Below, one piece after another: positions 5,212-12,122 of a stretch of 12,546 nt of DNA. A program made the position numbers and the translations under genes. The stretch is from contig JAJYXX010000099.1 of the NCBI GenBank assembly GCA_021801545.1, positions 1-12,546 of the forward strand. The letters are read 5' to 3'. This DNA is from Chloroflexota bacterium. Lineage in GTDB: Bacteria; Chloroflexota; Limnocylindria; Limnocylindrales; CSP1-4. How positions within the stretch are numbered: the first letter of the stretch is position 1; every line of letters begins with the position of its first letter. The notes below the pieces were generated by a model. The model was not told where the DNA came from. It made no database searches and saw nothing but the letters and a program-made list of their open reading frames with translations.

Positions 5212-8200
5212 ATGCTCCTGATCCTCGCCCGGTCGTTCGCGGCGAGGGTCAAGGTCAACTTCGATACACCGGTTCGCGCCCAGCCCGAGGACCAGCTCAA
5301 GACGCCCGTCGTCGAGCTGATCGAGGGCAGCGGCACGCTCTTCGCCCGCACCGTCGAGGCACGCACGGAGGCGCAGGTCCAGGGCCTCGGCGCGCGCCCA
5401 GACATCGGTGTCGCGGTCGACCGGCTCCTGAGCGGCTTCGTCGAGCTCAAGGCGCCGGGCAAGGGCGCCCGCCCGGAGCGCTTCACCGGCGCGGACCGCG
5501 ACCAGTGGCTGAAGTTCCAGCGCCTCCCGAACCTCATCTACACCGACGGCTCCGAGTGGAGCCTCTACCGCACCGGCGACCTGGTCCAGCGGTTCAGACT
5601 CGACGGACGAGTGGTCGAAGACGGTGCGAAGGCGGTCACGCCGGAGGACGCGGCGAAGCTCGAGTCGATGCTCCGCGACTTCATGTCGTGGAACCCGATC
5701 GTGCCGACCTCCCCGAAGGCGCTCGCCGAAGTTCTCGCGCCGCTTTGTCATCTGGTGCGCCAGGACGTCCTCGGCGCGCTGAGGCGCCCGGGATCGAGCC
5801 TCGAGCAGCTCGCCCAGGACTGGCGCACGTTCCTCTTCCCCGACGCGGACGAGGCGCAGTTCGCCGACGCGTACGCCCAGACGGTGACGTACGCGCTCCT
5901 GCTCGCCCGCTTCAGCGGCTCGACCGAGCTCGGGACCGACGCCGCCGCCCGAACGCTGTCGCGCGGGCACACGCTCCTCTCCCAGGCGCTCAAGATCCTG
6001 ACCGACGAGCAGGCACGACGGGAGATCGAGGTCGGCGTCGCCCTCCTCGAGCGCGCGATCAGGGCTGTCGACATCGCGGCTCTCACCAGCCGCAACCCGG
6101 ACCCCTGGCTCTACTTCTACGAGGACTTCCTGGCGGCCTACGACCCGAAACTGCGCAAGGATCGGGGCGTCTACTACACGCCGGTCGAGGTCGTTGGGGC
6201 GCAGGTTCGCCTCGTCGCCGAGCTGCTCGAGAGGCGCTTCGCCAAGGACCTCACGTTCGCGGACGAGAGCGTCGTGCTGCTCGACCCGGCGGCGGGTACC
6301 GGGACGTACCCGCTGACCGCGGTGGCCGAGGCGCTCGATCGCGTGGAGCGCCGCTACGGCGCCGGCGCCCTCCCCGGTCGGGCGACAGACCTCGCGGCGA
6401 ACACCCACGCCTTCGAGATCCTCATCGGGCCATATGCGGTCGCGCACCTCCGGTTGAGCCAGCAGGTGATCGCGGCCGGCGGCCAGCTGCCACCCGACGG
6501 CGCGCACGTCTACCTGACCGACACGCTCGAGTCGCCGTTCGCCGCGCCACCAGGGCAGATGACCCTCCTCCACCGGCCGCTCTCGGAGGAGCACCGGCGC
6601 GCCCAGAAGGTGAAGTCCGAGACGCGCGTGCTCGTCTGCATCGGCAATCCGCCCTACGACCGCCAGGTGATCGAGCCGGGCGACCTCGTCACCGACCGGA
6701 AGGGCGGCTGGGTCCGCTTCGGCGACGAGGGTCGGCGGGCCATCCTCGAGGACTTCCTCGAGCCAGCACGGGCGACCGGCGCGGGCGTCCACGCCAAGAA
6801 CCTCTACAACGACTACGTCTACTTCTGGCGCTGGGCGCTCTGGAAGGTCTTCGAGTCGACCGAGGGACCTGGCATCGTCAGCTTCATCACCGCGTCGTCG
6901 TATCTCCGCGGCCCCGGATTCGTCGGCATGCGCGAATGGATGCGCCGGACGTTCGACGAGCTCTGGATCATCGACCTCGAGGGTGACAACCTGGGCGCCC
7001 GGAAGACCGAGAACGTCTTCGCGATCCAGACGCCGGTCGCCATCGCCGTCGGCGTCCGGTTCGGACAGCCGAGTCCGGACGTGCCGGCGGCCGTCCACTA
7101 CACGCACATCGAGGGGACTCGAGCCGAGAAGCTGGCGCGGCTCGCGGCAATAGGGCGTTTCGCCGACCTCGACTTCTCGGAGTGCCCTTCCGACTGGCCC
7201 GCGGCGTTCCTCCCGCGAACGGCCGGCGACTACTGGTCATGGCCGCTGCTCACGGACGTCTTCCCGTGGCAGCACACCGGCGTCGAGATGAAGCGGACGT
7301 GGCCGATCGGACAATCGGCCGACCTGCTCGACCGCCGGTGGCGCAGCCTTGTCACCAGCGACCGATTTGACCGCGCGGGCCTCTTCCACCAGACGCGAGA
7401 TCGGAGCATCGACCGGAAGTATCCGTCTCTGTTCGGTGCTCGGCCCGATCTGCCGCCGATCTTGACCCTTGCAGCCAGCTCGGCGCCGGATCGGGTGGCG
7501 AGGTACGCGTATCGCTCGTTCGACCGCCAATACGTTCTTGCCGATGGTCGCCTGGGTGACTTCCTGCGTCCGCCTCTGTGGATCGTGGAGGGTCCACAGC
7601 AGATCTACTTCACGAGCCAGCTCGTCGGCGTGCTCGGGGGAGGCCCGTCCGCGGCTGTCACAGCCCAGGTTCCCGATCGGCATCACTTCTCAGGTCGTGG
7701 TGGGAAGGACGTCATCCCGCTCTGGCGGGACGCGGCCGCGACGGAACCGAACGTCACGGGCGGCCTGCTCGACCTGCTCGCCCGGGAGCTGGGGCAACCG
7801 GTCTCGCCCGATGACCTATTCGCGTACGCCTACGCCGTGCTCGCCTCGCCGGGCTACGTCGAGCGCTTCGGTGAGGAGCTGACGATCCCCGGCCCGCGCA
7901 TCCCGCTGACCCGGGATCCGGCCCTCTTCGTGCAGGCCGCCCAGCTCGGTCGGCGCCTCATCTGGCTCCACACCTACGGGACACGATTCGTCCCTGACGG
8001 CGAGCGGCCCGGCGTCGTCCCGCAGGGCAGCGCCCGCGCGATCGTCGCCGTCCCGGACACAGCAGCCGACTACCCGGAGCGATTCTCCTACGACGAGCCC
8101 TCGCAGACCATCCACGTCGGCAAGGGGGCGTTCGGGCCCGTCGCCCCGGAGGTCTGGTCGTTCTCGGTTTCCGGCTTCGAGGTTGTCCGATCGTGGCTCG

Positions 8201-8478
8201 CCTACCGGATGAAGGGCGGCGCCGGACGCCGTTCGTCCCCGCTCGACGACATCCGACCCGAGCGCTGGACCCCCGCCTTCACTGAGGAGTTCCTCGAGCT
8301 CCTCTGGGTGCTGGAGGCGACGCTCGCCATGTATCCGGCGCTCGAATCTCTCCTCGGCCGCGTCGCGGCCGGCCCAACCTTCACCGCCGCCGAGCTGCCG
8401 TCGCCGACCGAGGCGGAACGTGCCACCCCCTCCACGCCACGCGCGCCCGAAGAGCATCCGACGCTCGGTCTCGACTGA
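5212..8478 (+). CDS. Single-chain restriction-modification-like enzyme: PD-(D/E)xK nuclease, N6-adenine methylase, Type ISP-like specificity region
   Basis: The protein has 1088 residues from the ATG at 5212; TTG 5203 (GGAG 4 nt upstream) or TTG 5191 would add a few. The N-terminal nuclease has Glu-rich EDQLKTPVVELIE (26-38), Asp64 in RPDIGV and Glu78-x-Lys80 in FVELKAPGKG, a PD-(D/E)xK pattern. A helical linker follows. The methylase has GVYYTP (Tyr321-Pro324, motif X), DPAAGTGTYPL (Asp358, motif I, binds S-adenosylmethionine) and NPPYDR (479-484, motif IV, adenine-specific). The C-terminal part, with YRSFDRQYVLADGRLG near 767 and HHFSGRGGKDVIPLWRD after it, resembles the Type ISP specificity domain. 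Unlike LlaGI/LlaBIII-type ISP enzymes of about 1,600 residues, I see no Walker A or helicase block, so cleavage would not need translocation. It probably methylates and cuts DNA alone; the target is unreadable. Confidence 0.88.
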   Translation: MLLILARSFAARVKVNFDTPVRAQPEDQLKTPVVELIEGSGTLFARTVEARTEAQVQGLGARPDIGVAVDRLLSGFVELKAPGKGARPERFTGADRDQWLKFQRLPNLIYTDGSEWSLYRTGDLVQRFRLDGRVVEDGAKAVTPEDAAKLESMLRDFMSWNPIVPTSPKALAEVLAPLCHLVRQDVLGALRRPGSSLEQLAQDWRTFLFPDADEAQFADAYAQTVTYALLLARFSGSTELGTDAAARTLSRGHTLLSQALKILTDEQARREIEVGVALLERAIRAVDIAALTSRNPDPWLYFYEDFLAAYDPKLRKDRGVYYTPVEVVGAQVRLVAELLERRFAKDLTFADESVVLLDPAAGTGTYPLTAVAEALDRVERRYGAGALPGRATDLAANTHAFEILIGPYAVAHLRLSQQVIAAGGQLPPDGAHVYLTDTLESPFAAPPGQMTLLHRPLSEEHRRAQKVKSETRVLVCIGNPPYDRQVIEPGDLVTDRKGGWVRFGDEGRRAILEDFLEPARATGAGVHAKNLYNDYVYFWRWALWKVFESTEGPGIVSFITASSYLRGPGFVGMREWMRRTFDELWIIDLEGDNLGARKTENVFAIQTPVAIAVGVRFGQPSPDVPAAVHYTHIEGTRAEKLARLAAIGRFADLDFSECPSDWPAAFLPRTAGDYWSWPLLTDVFPWQHTGVEMKRTWPIGQSADLLDRRWRSLVTSDRFDRAGLFHQTRDRSIDRKYPSLFGARPDLPPILTLAASSAPDRVARYAYRSFDRQYVLADGRLGDFLRPPLWIVEGPQQIYFTSQLVGVLGGGPSAAVTAQVPDRHHFSGRGGKDVIPLWRDAAATEPNVTGGLLDLLARELGQPVSPDDLFAYAYAVLASPGYVERFGEELTIPGPRIPLTRDPALFVQAAQLGRRLIWLHTYGTRFVPDGERPGVVPQGSARAIVAVPDTAADYPERFSYDEPSQTIHVGKGAFGPVAPEVWSFSVSGFEVVRSWLAYRMKGGAGRRSSPLDDIRPERWTPAFTEEFLELLWVLEATLAMYPALESLLGRVAAGPTFTAAELPSPTEAERATPSTPRAPEEHPTLGLD

Positions 8479-8483
8479 CCGTT

Positions 8484-8508
8484 CTCCGGGAGACATTCGC
8501 CTGACGAC
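8484..8508 (+). repeat. Right copy of island-flanking direct repeat (orphan gene end)
   Basis: This copy matches 3275-3299 at 22 of 25 positions and lies 6 bp after the restriction-modification stop. In one frame it reads LRETFA and then a stop at 8502-8504. It thus mimics the C-terminus LREMFA of the oxidoreductase, although no such gene precedes it. It looks like a left-over 3' gene end marking the right island boundary, 33 bp before the next gene. Confidence 0.65.
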
Positions 8509-8541
8509 GCGTCCAGATCGTCGCTGGGGCATCATGGAGAC

Positions 8542-8826
8542 GTGAACGAGACCGACCGCCCCTCCGAGACCGAACCTGAACCGCCGGCCGCCGGGCGCGG
8601 GATGACGATGGCCGACTACGAGGAGGCGATGACGCCACGCGCCCAGGCCGCCCGGGCACGCGGGCTGTCCGCCCCGTACATCGCCGGCGGCCGCGACCCG
8701 GATCCCGAGCGGGCCCGCCGCGAGGAGCGCTTCTACCTGCGCCTCCTGATCGCGATGGTCGCCGCGATCGTGCTCGGCGGGTTCGCGATCAGCATCCTCT
8801 ACCTGCTCCTGACGGGCGGACGGTGA
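8542..8826 (+). CDS. Small single-helix membrane protein
   Basis: The GTG at 8542 gives 94 residues. The N-terminal 65 are hydrophilic and charged (acidic, Pro-rich start; then MTMADYEEAMTPRAQAARARGLSAPYIAGGRDPDPERARREERFYLR). They are followed by one strong transmembrane helix at about 66-90 (LLIAMVAAIVLGGFAISILYLLL) and a four-residue tail. The positive residues just before the helix predict a cytoplasmic N-terminus. The start is uncertain: GGAG at 8536-8539 is too close to 8542, and ATG 8602 would give 74 residues. The stop overlaps the GTG of the M20 peptidase gene as GTGA, so the two are probably expressed together. The family is not recognised. Confidence 0.7.
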   Translation: MNETDRPSETEPEPPAAGRGMTMADYEEAMTPRAQAARARGLSAPYIAGGRDPDPERARREERFYLRLLIAMVAAIVLGGFAISILYLLLTGGR

Positions 8827-10241
8827 CCGCGTCCGCGCTCCCGTCGTCGGCCGTCTCGCCGGAGGCCTGGGCGCGAGCGCACGACGAACTGATCGAGGAC
8901 CTGCGGGCGCTCATCCGGATCCCGACGGTCAACCCGCCCGGTGATGAGATCCGAGCGGCACGCCATGTTGAGACGCTGCTCGCCGATCTCGGTCTCCGCC
9001 CTGAAGTGGTGGAGCCGTTCCCCGACCGCGGCTCGGTCGCCTGCCGCCTGCGCGGAGACGGGACCGGCGGCGCCCCGCTGCTCCTGCTCTCCCACCTCGA
9101 CGTCGTCCCGGCGCCGGCTGACGGCTGGACCCACGACCCGTTTGCCGCCGACGTCGCCGGCGGCTACGTCTGGGGCCGCGGAGCCGTCGACATGAAGGGG
9201 ATGGTGGCGATGGAGCTCGGCGTCATCCGCCGGCTCGTCGCCGAGGCGCGCGCCGCCGGCCGCGACCCCGCCAGCGACCCGATCCCCGGCCTCCGGCGCG
9301 ACGTCCTGTTCGCCTCGACCGCCGACGAGGAGGCCGGCGGCTTCGAGGGGGCCGGCTGGATCGCCGACCACCGCCCGCAGTTGCTGCGAGCCGACGCCGC
9401 ACTCAACGAGGCCGGCGGCGTCTCGATGGACTTCGCCGGCCGGCGCTTCTACCCGATCCAGGTCGCCGAGAAGGGCTTCGCCGTGTACCGGCTCACCGTG
9501 CGCGGCGTGTGTGGTCACGGCTCGATGCCCCGCGAGGAGAACGCCGCCGTCCGCGCCGCCGCCGTCATCACGCGGCTCTCCGCGCCGGGTCGGCCACGTC
9601 TCACGCCGGTCATGGAGCGCTTCTTCAGGGCCGCCGCCGAGCACCTGCCGGCCGAGACCGCCGAGCTCGTCCGGCGGATCGCGGACCCCGACCCCGCCAC
9701 GAGCACGGCCGCCGTCGACGCGCTGTGCACCGGCGCATACCGCCGTGCGACCGCCGCCCTCCTGCGCGACTCGATCTCGGTCGGCGTCGTGAACGCCGGC
9801 GTGAAGTACAACGTCATCCCGGGCCGGGCCGAGGTCCAGATCGACTGCCGCGTCCTCCCCGGCACGACCGAGGAGCAGATGCGGGCCGAGCTCGTCGCGC
9901 GGCTCGGACCGGAGCTGGCCGAGCACGTCGGGATCGAGCTCGTGATCTTCGGCGCGCCGGTCGAAGCGCCGCTCGATCACCCCCTCTACGCGGTCATGGC
10001 CGCCACGCTCCGCGACCACGACCCTGAGGGCGTGCCGCTGCCGATCATGGCTCCCTTTGCGACCGACGCCAAGCACGTCGAGCGGCTCGGTGTCGCGACC
10101 TACGGCTTCTCTCCGCTCCGGAACGATCCTGAGGAATCCTGGCTCGAGCGCTTCCACGGGATCGACGAGCGGGTCGGGCTCGAGGCGTTGCGGTTCGGCC
10201 TGCCCGTCCTCTACGACGTCGTCCGCCGCTACTGCGGCTGA
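8823..10241 (+). CDS. M20 family metallopeptidase (ArgE/DapE/CPG2-like)
   Basis: This 472-residue protein has the full M20 di-zinc site. SHLDVVP carries His91 and Asp93. GRGAVDMKG carries Asp123, the bridging ligand. TADEEAGG carries catalytic Glu169 and ligand Glu170. ALNEAGG follows near residue 196. FHGIDERV carries His445. Between them lies the lid/dimerisation domain, with VCGHGSMPREENAAVRAA and NVIPGRAEVQIDCRVLPGTT. Family members hydrolyse amide bonds in N-acyl amino acids or short peptides. The closest-looking types are acetylornithine deacetylase/succinyl-diaminopimelate desuccinylase-like proteins of broad or unknown substrate, so no symbol is given. There is no signal peptide, so it is cytoplasmic. 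The GTG at 8823 overlaps the upstream stop (GTGA), which settles the start. Confidence 0.93.
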   Translation: MTASALPSSAVSPEAWARAHDELIEDLRALIRIPTVNPPGDEIRAARHVETLLADLGLRPEVVEPFPDRGSVACRLRGDGTGGAPLLLLSHLDVVPAPADGWTHDPFAADVAGGYVWGRGAVDMKGMVAMELGVIRRLVAEARAAGRDPASDPIPGLRRDVLFASTADEEAGGFEGAGWIADHRPQLLRADAALNEAGGVSMDFAGRRFYPIQVAEKGFAVYRLTVRGVCGHGSMPREENAAVRAAAVITRLSAPGRPRLTPVMERFFRAAAEHLPAETAELVRRIADPDPATSTAAVDALCTGAYRRATAALLRDSISVGVVNAGVKYNVIPGRAEVQIDCRVLPGTTEEQMRAELVARLGPELAEHVGIELVIFGAPVEAPLDHPLYAVMAATLRDHDPEGVPLPIMAPFATDAKHVERLGVATYGFSPLRNDPEESWLERFHGIDERVGLEALRFGLPVLYDVVRRYCG

Positions 10242-10277
10242 CGCAGTCGAGGCGCCACCGGCGAGAGGGGCGCGGGG

Positions 10278-10377
10278 TAGACTGGCGCCGGGAGGAAGGG
10301 ACGCTCCGCCCGATGCCGATCCGACGGAACACCATGGTCGTTGCCGTCCCGCCGGCACTGCCGGTGGCCATCGTTCC
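10278..10377. other. Structured gap between converging genes; possible terminator or small RNA
   Basis: The 206-bp gap 10242-10447 lies between the ends of the M20 gene and the MarR gene. TAGACT (10278-10283) is a -10-like hexamer followed by GGAGGAAGG (10291-10299). GGAAC (10326-10330) and ATGG (10334-10337) pair with CCAT (10368-10371) and GTTCC (10373-10377). Inside, 10349-10355 pairs with 10361-10367 through a CACTG loop (7 bp, one G-U). The hairpin could terminate transcription from both sides. A 46-codon frame from ATG 10313 to 10453 exists but has no well-placed ribosome binding site and reads as Arg/Pro-rich noise. Confidence 0.3.
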
Positions 10378-10447
10378 ACGCCGACGCCGACCCCCACTCG
10401 CTGAACGGCGGTGCTGGCCGGCGCGATCGGACCGCCCGCCTCGCGAC

Positions 10448-11059
10448 CTATGAGTGCGGCGACCTGATGAGTCGCCCCCGCCGGCTGATGGCGTGGGTCG
10501 CGAGCGCCGCGACGCCCATCGCGACGAGCGCCCGCTCCGCCGGCGGAAGGGGGCGGACCGCGGAGAGGAACTGGTCGGCCCGGGCCCGGTCGAACGAGCG
10601 CAGGAGCGCCTGCCCACGCTGGGTCAGCACGAGCGAGCGCTGGCGGCGGTCCTCGGCCTCCGGGTGACGCTCGACGAGGCGGCGCCGGACGAGCCCGTCG
10701 ACGAGCCGGCTCGTCGCCGAGGGCGACCGCCCGAGCGCATCGGCCAGGTCCGAGACGGTCGTCGTGCCGCTGTCGGCGAGGACGTAGAGCGCGGCGAGCT
10801 GAGTGAACCCGAGCCGCTGCTCGCCGAGCTGCGAGGCGAAGCCGACGACGAGCTCGCGCCACAGCGCCCGACCCATCGCGACGCGCTGCGAGATCTCGCG
10901 CGGATTGCCGGTCCGCAGGCCGGCCGCGACGACCGGCGCGGAGAGGTCCGCCTCAAAGATCCGGGCGATCGTCCGGGCCGGCTTCGTCGGGCGCTTGGGT
11001 ATCACCCCAGAAGGGTAGCCCGATCGGCCGATCCGTGCAATCGCGCACATACCTGCCAC
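10448..11059 (-). CDS. MarR family transcriptional regulator
   Basis: On the minus strand the longest form (GTG 11059) has 203 residues. I prefer GTG 11005, giving 185 residues, because the first 18 residues look non-coding and a palindrome lies just upstream of that GTG; ATG 11050 is also possible. In the long numbering, GFTQLAALYVLADSGTTTVSDLADALGRSPSATSRLVDGLVRRRLVERHPEAEDRRQRSLVLTQRG (about 84-149) is the winged helix-turn-helix. SPSATSRLVDGLVRRRLV is the recognition region and EDRRQR the wing. Such proteins are dimeric repressors or activators, often released by small aromatic ligands. It is transcribed away from fabD, so it may control itself and possibly fabD. The ligand is unknown. 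Confidence 0.9.
   Translation of the reverse strand: MAGMCAIARIGRSGYPSGVIPKRPTKPARTIARIFEADLSAPVVAAGLRTGNPREISQRVAMGRALWRELVVGFASQLGEQRLGFTQLAALYVLADSGTTTVSDLADALGRSPSATSRLVDGLVRRRLVERHPEAEDRRQRSLVLTQRGQALLRSFDRARADQFLSAVRPLPPAERALVAMGVAALATHAISRRGRLIRSPHS
11022..11033. promoter_or_regulatory. 12-bp perfect palindrome, candidate MarR operator
   Basis: GATCGGCCGATC is a perfect palindrome in the gap between the preferred MarR start (11005) and fabD (11092). MarR proteins bind palindromes of this kind in their own promoter regions. If the MarR gene instead starts at 11050 or 11059, the site lies inside its coding sequence. Short GC palindromes are frequent in such DNA, so confidence is modest. 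Confidence 0.3.
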
Positions 11060-11067
11060 AGCGGCAG
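11053..11067. promoter_or_regulatory. Inverted repeat CTGCC-ACAGC-GGCAG in the MarR/fabD gap
   Basis: Perfect 5-bp arms (11053-11057 and 11063-11067) surround five bases. The repeat lies in the divergent gap, just upstream of the fabD -10-like hexamer. It is a second candidate regulator-binding site, independent of the palindrome at 11022-11033. Confidence 0.25.
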
Positions 11068-11079
11068 CCGGCGACGGAC

Positions 11080-11085
11080 TACCCT
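11080..11085 (+). promoter_or_regulatory. -10-like hexamer 6 bp before the fabD start
   Basis: TACCCT fits TAnnnT and ends six bases before the ATG at 11092, which is where transcription would begin. No ribosome binding site precedes fabD, so a leaderless message is possible. No -35 is recognisable. Confidence 0.3.
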
Positions 11086-11091
11086 GCCAGG

Positions 11092-12075
11092 ATGACGACT
11101 ACGGACGCAGCGACGATCGCCTTCGTCTTCCCCGGCCAGGGCTCGCAGTCGGTCGGGATGGGCCAGGCCCTGGCCGCCGCCTCGCCGGCCGCGGCCGCCG
11201 TCTTCGAGGAGGCGGACGCCGCGCTCGGTGAGCCGCTTAGCCGGCTCGCCTGGGACGGTCCGGCCGCAACGCTCGATCTGACGCTCAACGCCCAGCCGGC
11301 GATCCTGGCCACCTCGATCGCCTACCTCGCCGCCCTCCGCGAACGCTGGGCGACGCTCGGCATCCGGGCGCCCGAACCCGCCTTCGCGGCCGGCCACTCG
11401 ATGGGCCAGTACTCGGCGCTCGTGGCGGCCGGGTCGATCTCGCTCGCCGACGGAGTCCGGCTCGTGCGCGAGCGGGGCCGCCAGATGCAGACCTCCGGGG
11501 CCGGACGCGAGGGACGGATGGCCGCCCTCATCGGGCTCGACGAGGCGCACCTGCCGGAGCTCGTCGCGGCCGTCTCGGCCCACGGCGTGTTCGGGATCGC
11601 GAACCGCAACTCGCCGGGCCAGGTCGTCGTTTCCGGCGAGCGGGCGGCGGTCGAGGCGTCGCTGGCGATCGCCCGGGAACTCGGCGCTCGCCGTGCGGTC
11701 GAACTACCGGTCTCGGTGGCCGCCCACTCGCCGCTGATGGCCGAGGCGGCCGCCGCGATGGCCGGCGTCCTGGCCGGGATCACGTTCCACGACCCGCATC
11801 CGCCGCTCCTGGCCAATGCCGACGCCCGCCCGATCACGACCGCCGAGGCCGCCCGGACCGAACTCGTCGAGCACCTCACGACGGGCGTCGACTGGGTGGC
11901 GGTCGTCGAGCGGATGAGCGCGGCCGGCGTCACGACGTTCCTCGAGATCGGACCCGGGCGTGTCCTCGCCGGACTGATCAAGCGCATCGCCCCCGCCGCC
12001 GAGGTACTCGCCACCGACGACCCGGCGGCCCCCGACCGACTCCACGTCCCCTTCAGCGACCCGCCGTCCGCCTGA
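11092..12075 (+). CDS. fabD: Malonyl-CoA:ACP transacylase (FabD)
   Basis: FabD moves the malonyl group from CoA to acyl carrier protein and so supplies extender units for type II fatty-acid synthesis in the cytoplasm. The protein has 327 residues, slightly longer than the usual 300-315. FVFPGQGSQ (oxyanion-hole Gln16) is near the N-terminus. GHSMGQYSAL carries the nucleophile Ser103. VRERGRQMQ carries Arg128, the expected malonate carboxylate anchor. SVAAHSPLM carries catalytic His212. FLEIGPGRVLAGLIKRI is the usual C-terminal block. The ATG at 11092 is chosen because MTTTDAATIAFVFPGQ matches family starts; the upstream extension crosses the promoter region. fabF follows after 47 bp, probably in the same operon. 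Confidence 0.96.
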   Translation: MTTTDAATIAFVFPGQGSQSVGMGQALAAASPAAAAVFEEADAALGEPLSRLAWDGPAATLDLTLNAQPAILATSIAYLAALRERWATLGIRAPEPAFAAGHSMGQYSALVAAGSISLADGVRLVRERGRQMQTSGAGREGRMAALIGLDEAHLPELVAAVSAHGVFGIANRNSPGQVVVSGERAAVEASLAIARELGARRAVELPVSVAAHSPLMAEAAAAMAGVLAGITFHDPHPPLLANADARPITTAEAARTELVEHLTTGVDWVAVVERMSAAGVTTFLEIGPGRVLAGLIKRIAPAAEVLATDDPAAPDRLHVPFSDPPSA

Positions 12076-12122
12076 GCCGCTCCCCGGTCGCGGACACCAC
12101 CTTCGCGAGGAGATCACAACCT

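Larger units (their letters stand above)
3300..8508. mobile_element. Putative 5.2-kb accessory island inserted at the 3' end of the oxidoreductase gene
   Basis: The block lies between the two copies of the 25-bp imperfect direct repeat; the span given includes the right copy. Its content is accessory in type: a frameshifted small ORF, a three-gene chain of mostly unrecognised proteins, and a restriction-modification-like enzyme. Both flanks carry ordinary metabolic genes on the same strand. By eye the part from about 3560 to 4980 is richer in A/T than ilvD or the M20 gene. No recombinase, transposase, tRNA or terminal inverted repeat is visible. Site-specific integration with loss of the integrase, or homologous exchange, are both possible. 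The island call is an inference from repeat, content and composition together. Confidence 0.5.

Noticed and set aside
4996..7107. 703-codon open frame on the minus strand opposite the restriction-modification gene
   Set aside because: The composition is repetitive Arg/Glu/Val/Leu with no recognisable motif. The plus strand carries methylase motifs in the correct order.
5212..8478. PglX of BREX, or a DISARM methylase
   Set aside because: No neighbouring brx, pgl or drm genes (ATPase, helicase, alkaline-phosphatase-like) are present in the window, and an N-terminal nuclease motif is visible, which fits a stand-alone enzyme better.
10313..10453. 46-codon ORF after GGAGGAAGG
   Set aside because: The purine tract is 13 or more bases from the ATG, the product is Arg/Pro-rich, and it overlaps a hairpin. 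Kept only as part of the structured-gap entry.
8799..10862. 687-codon open frame on the minus strand opposite the M20 gene
   Set aside because: It overlaps both the M20 gene and the MarR coding region and has no motif. It is a codon-bias artefact.
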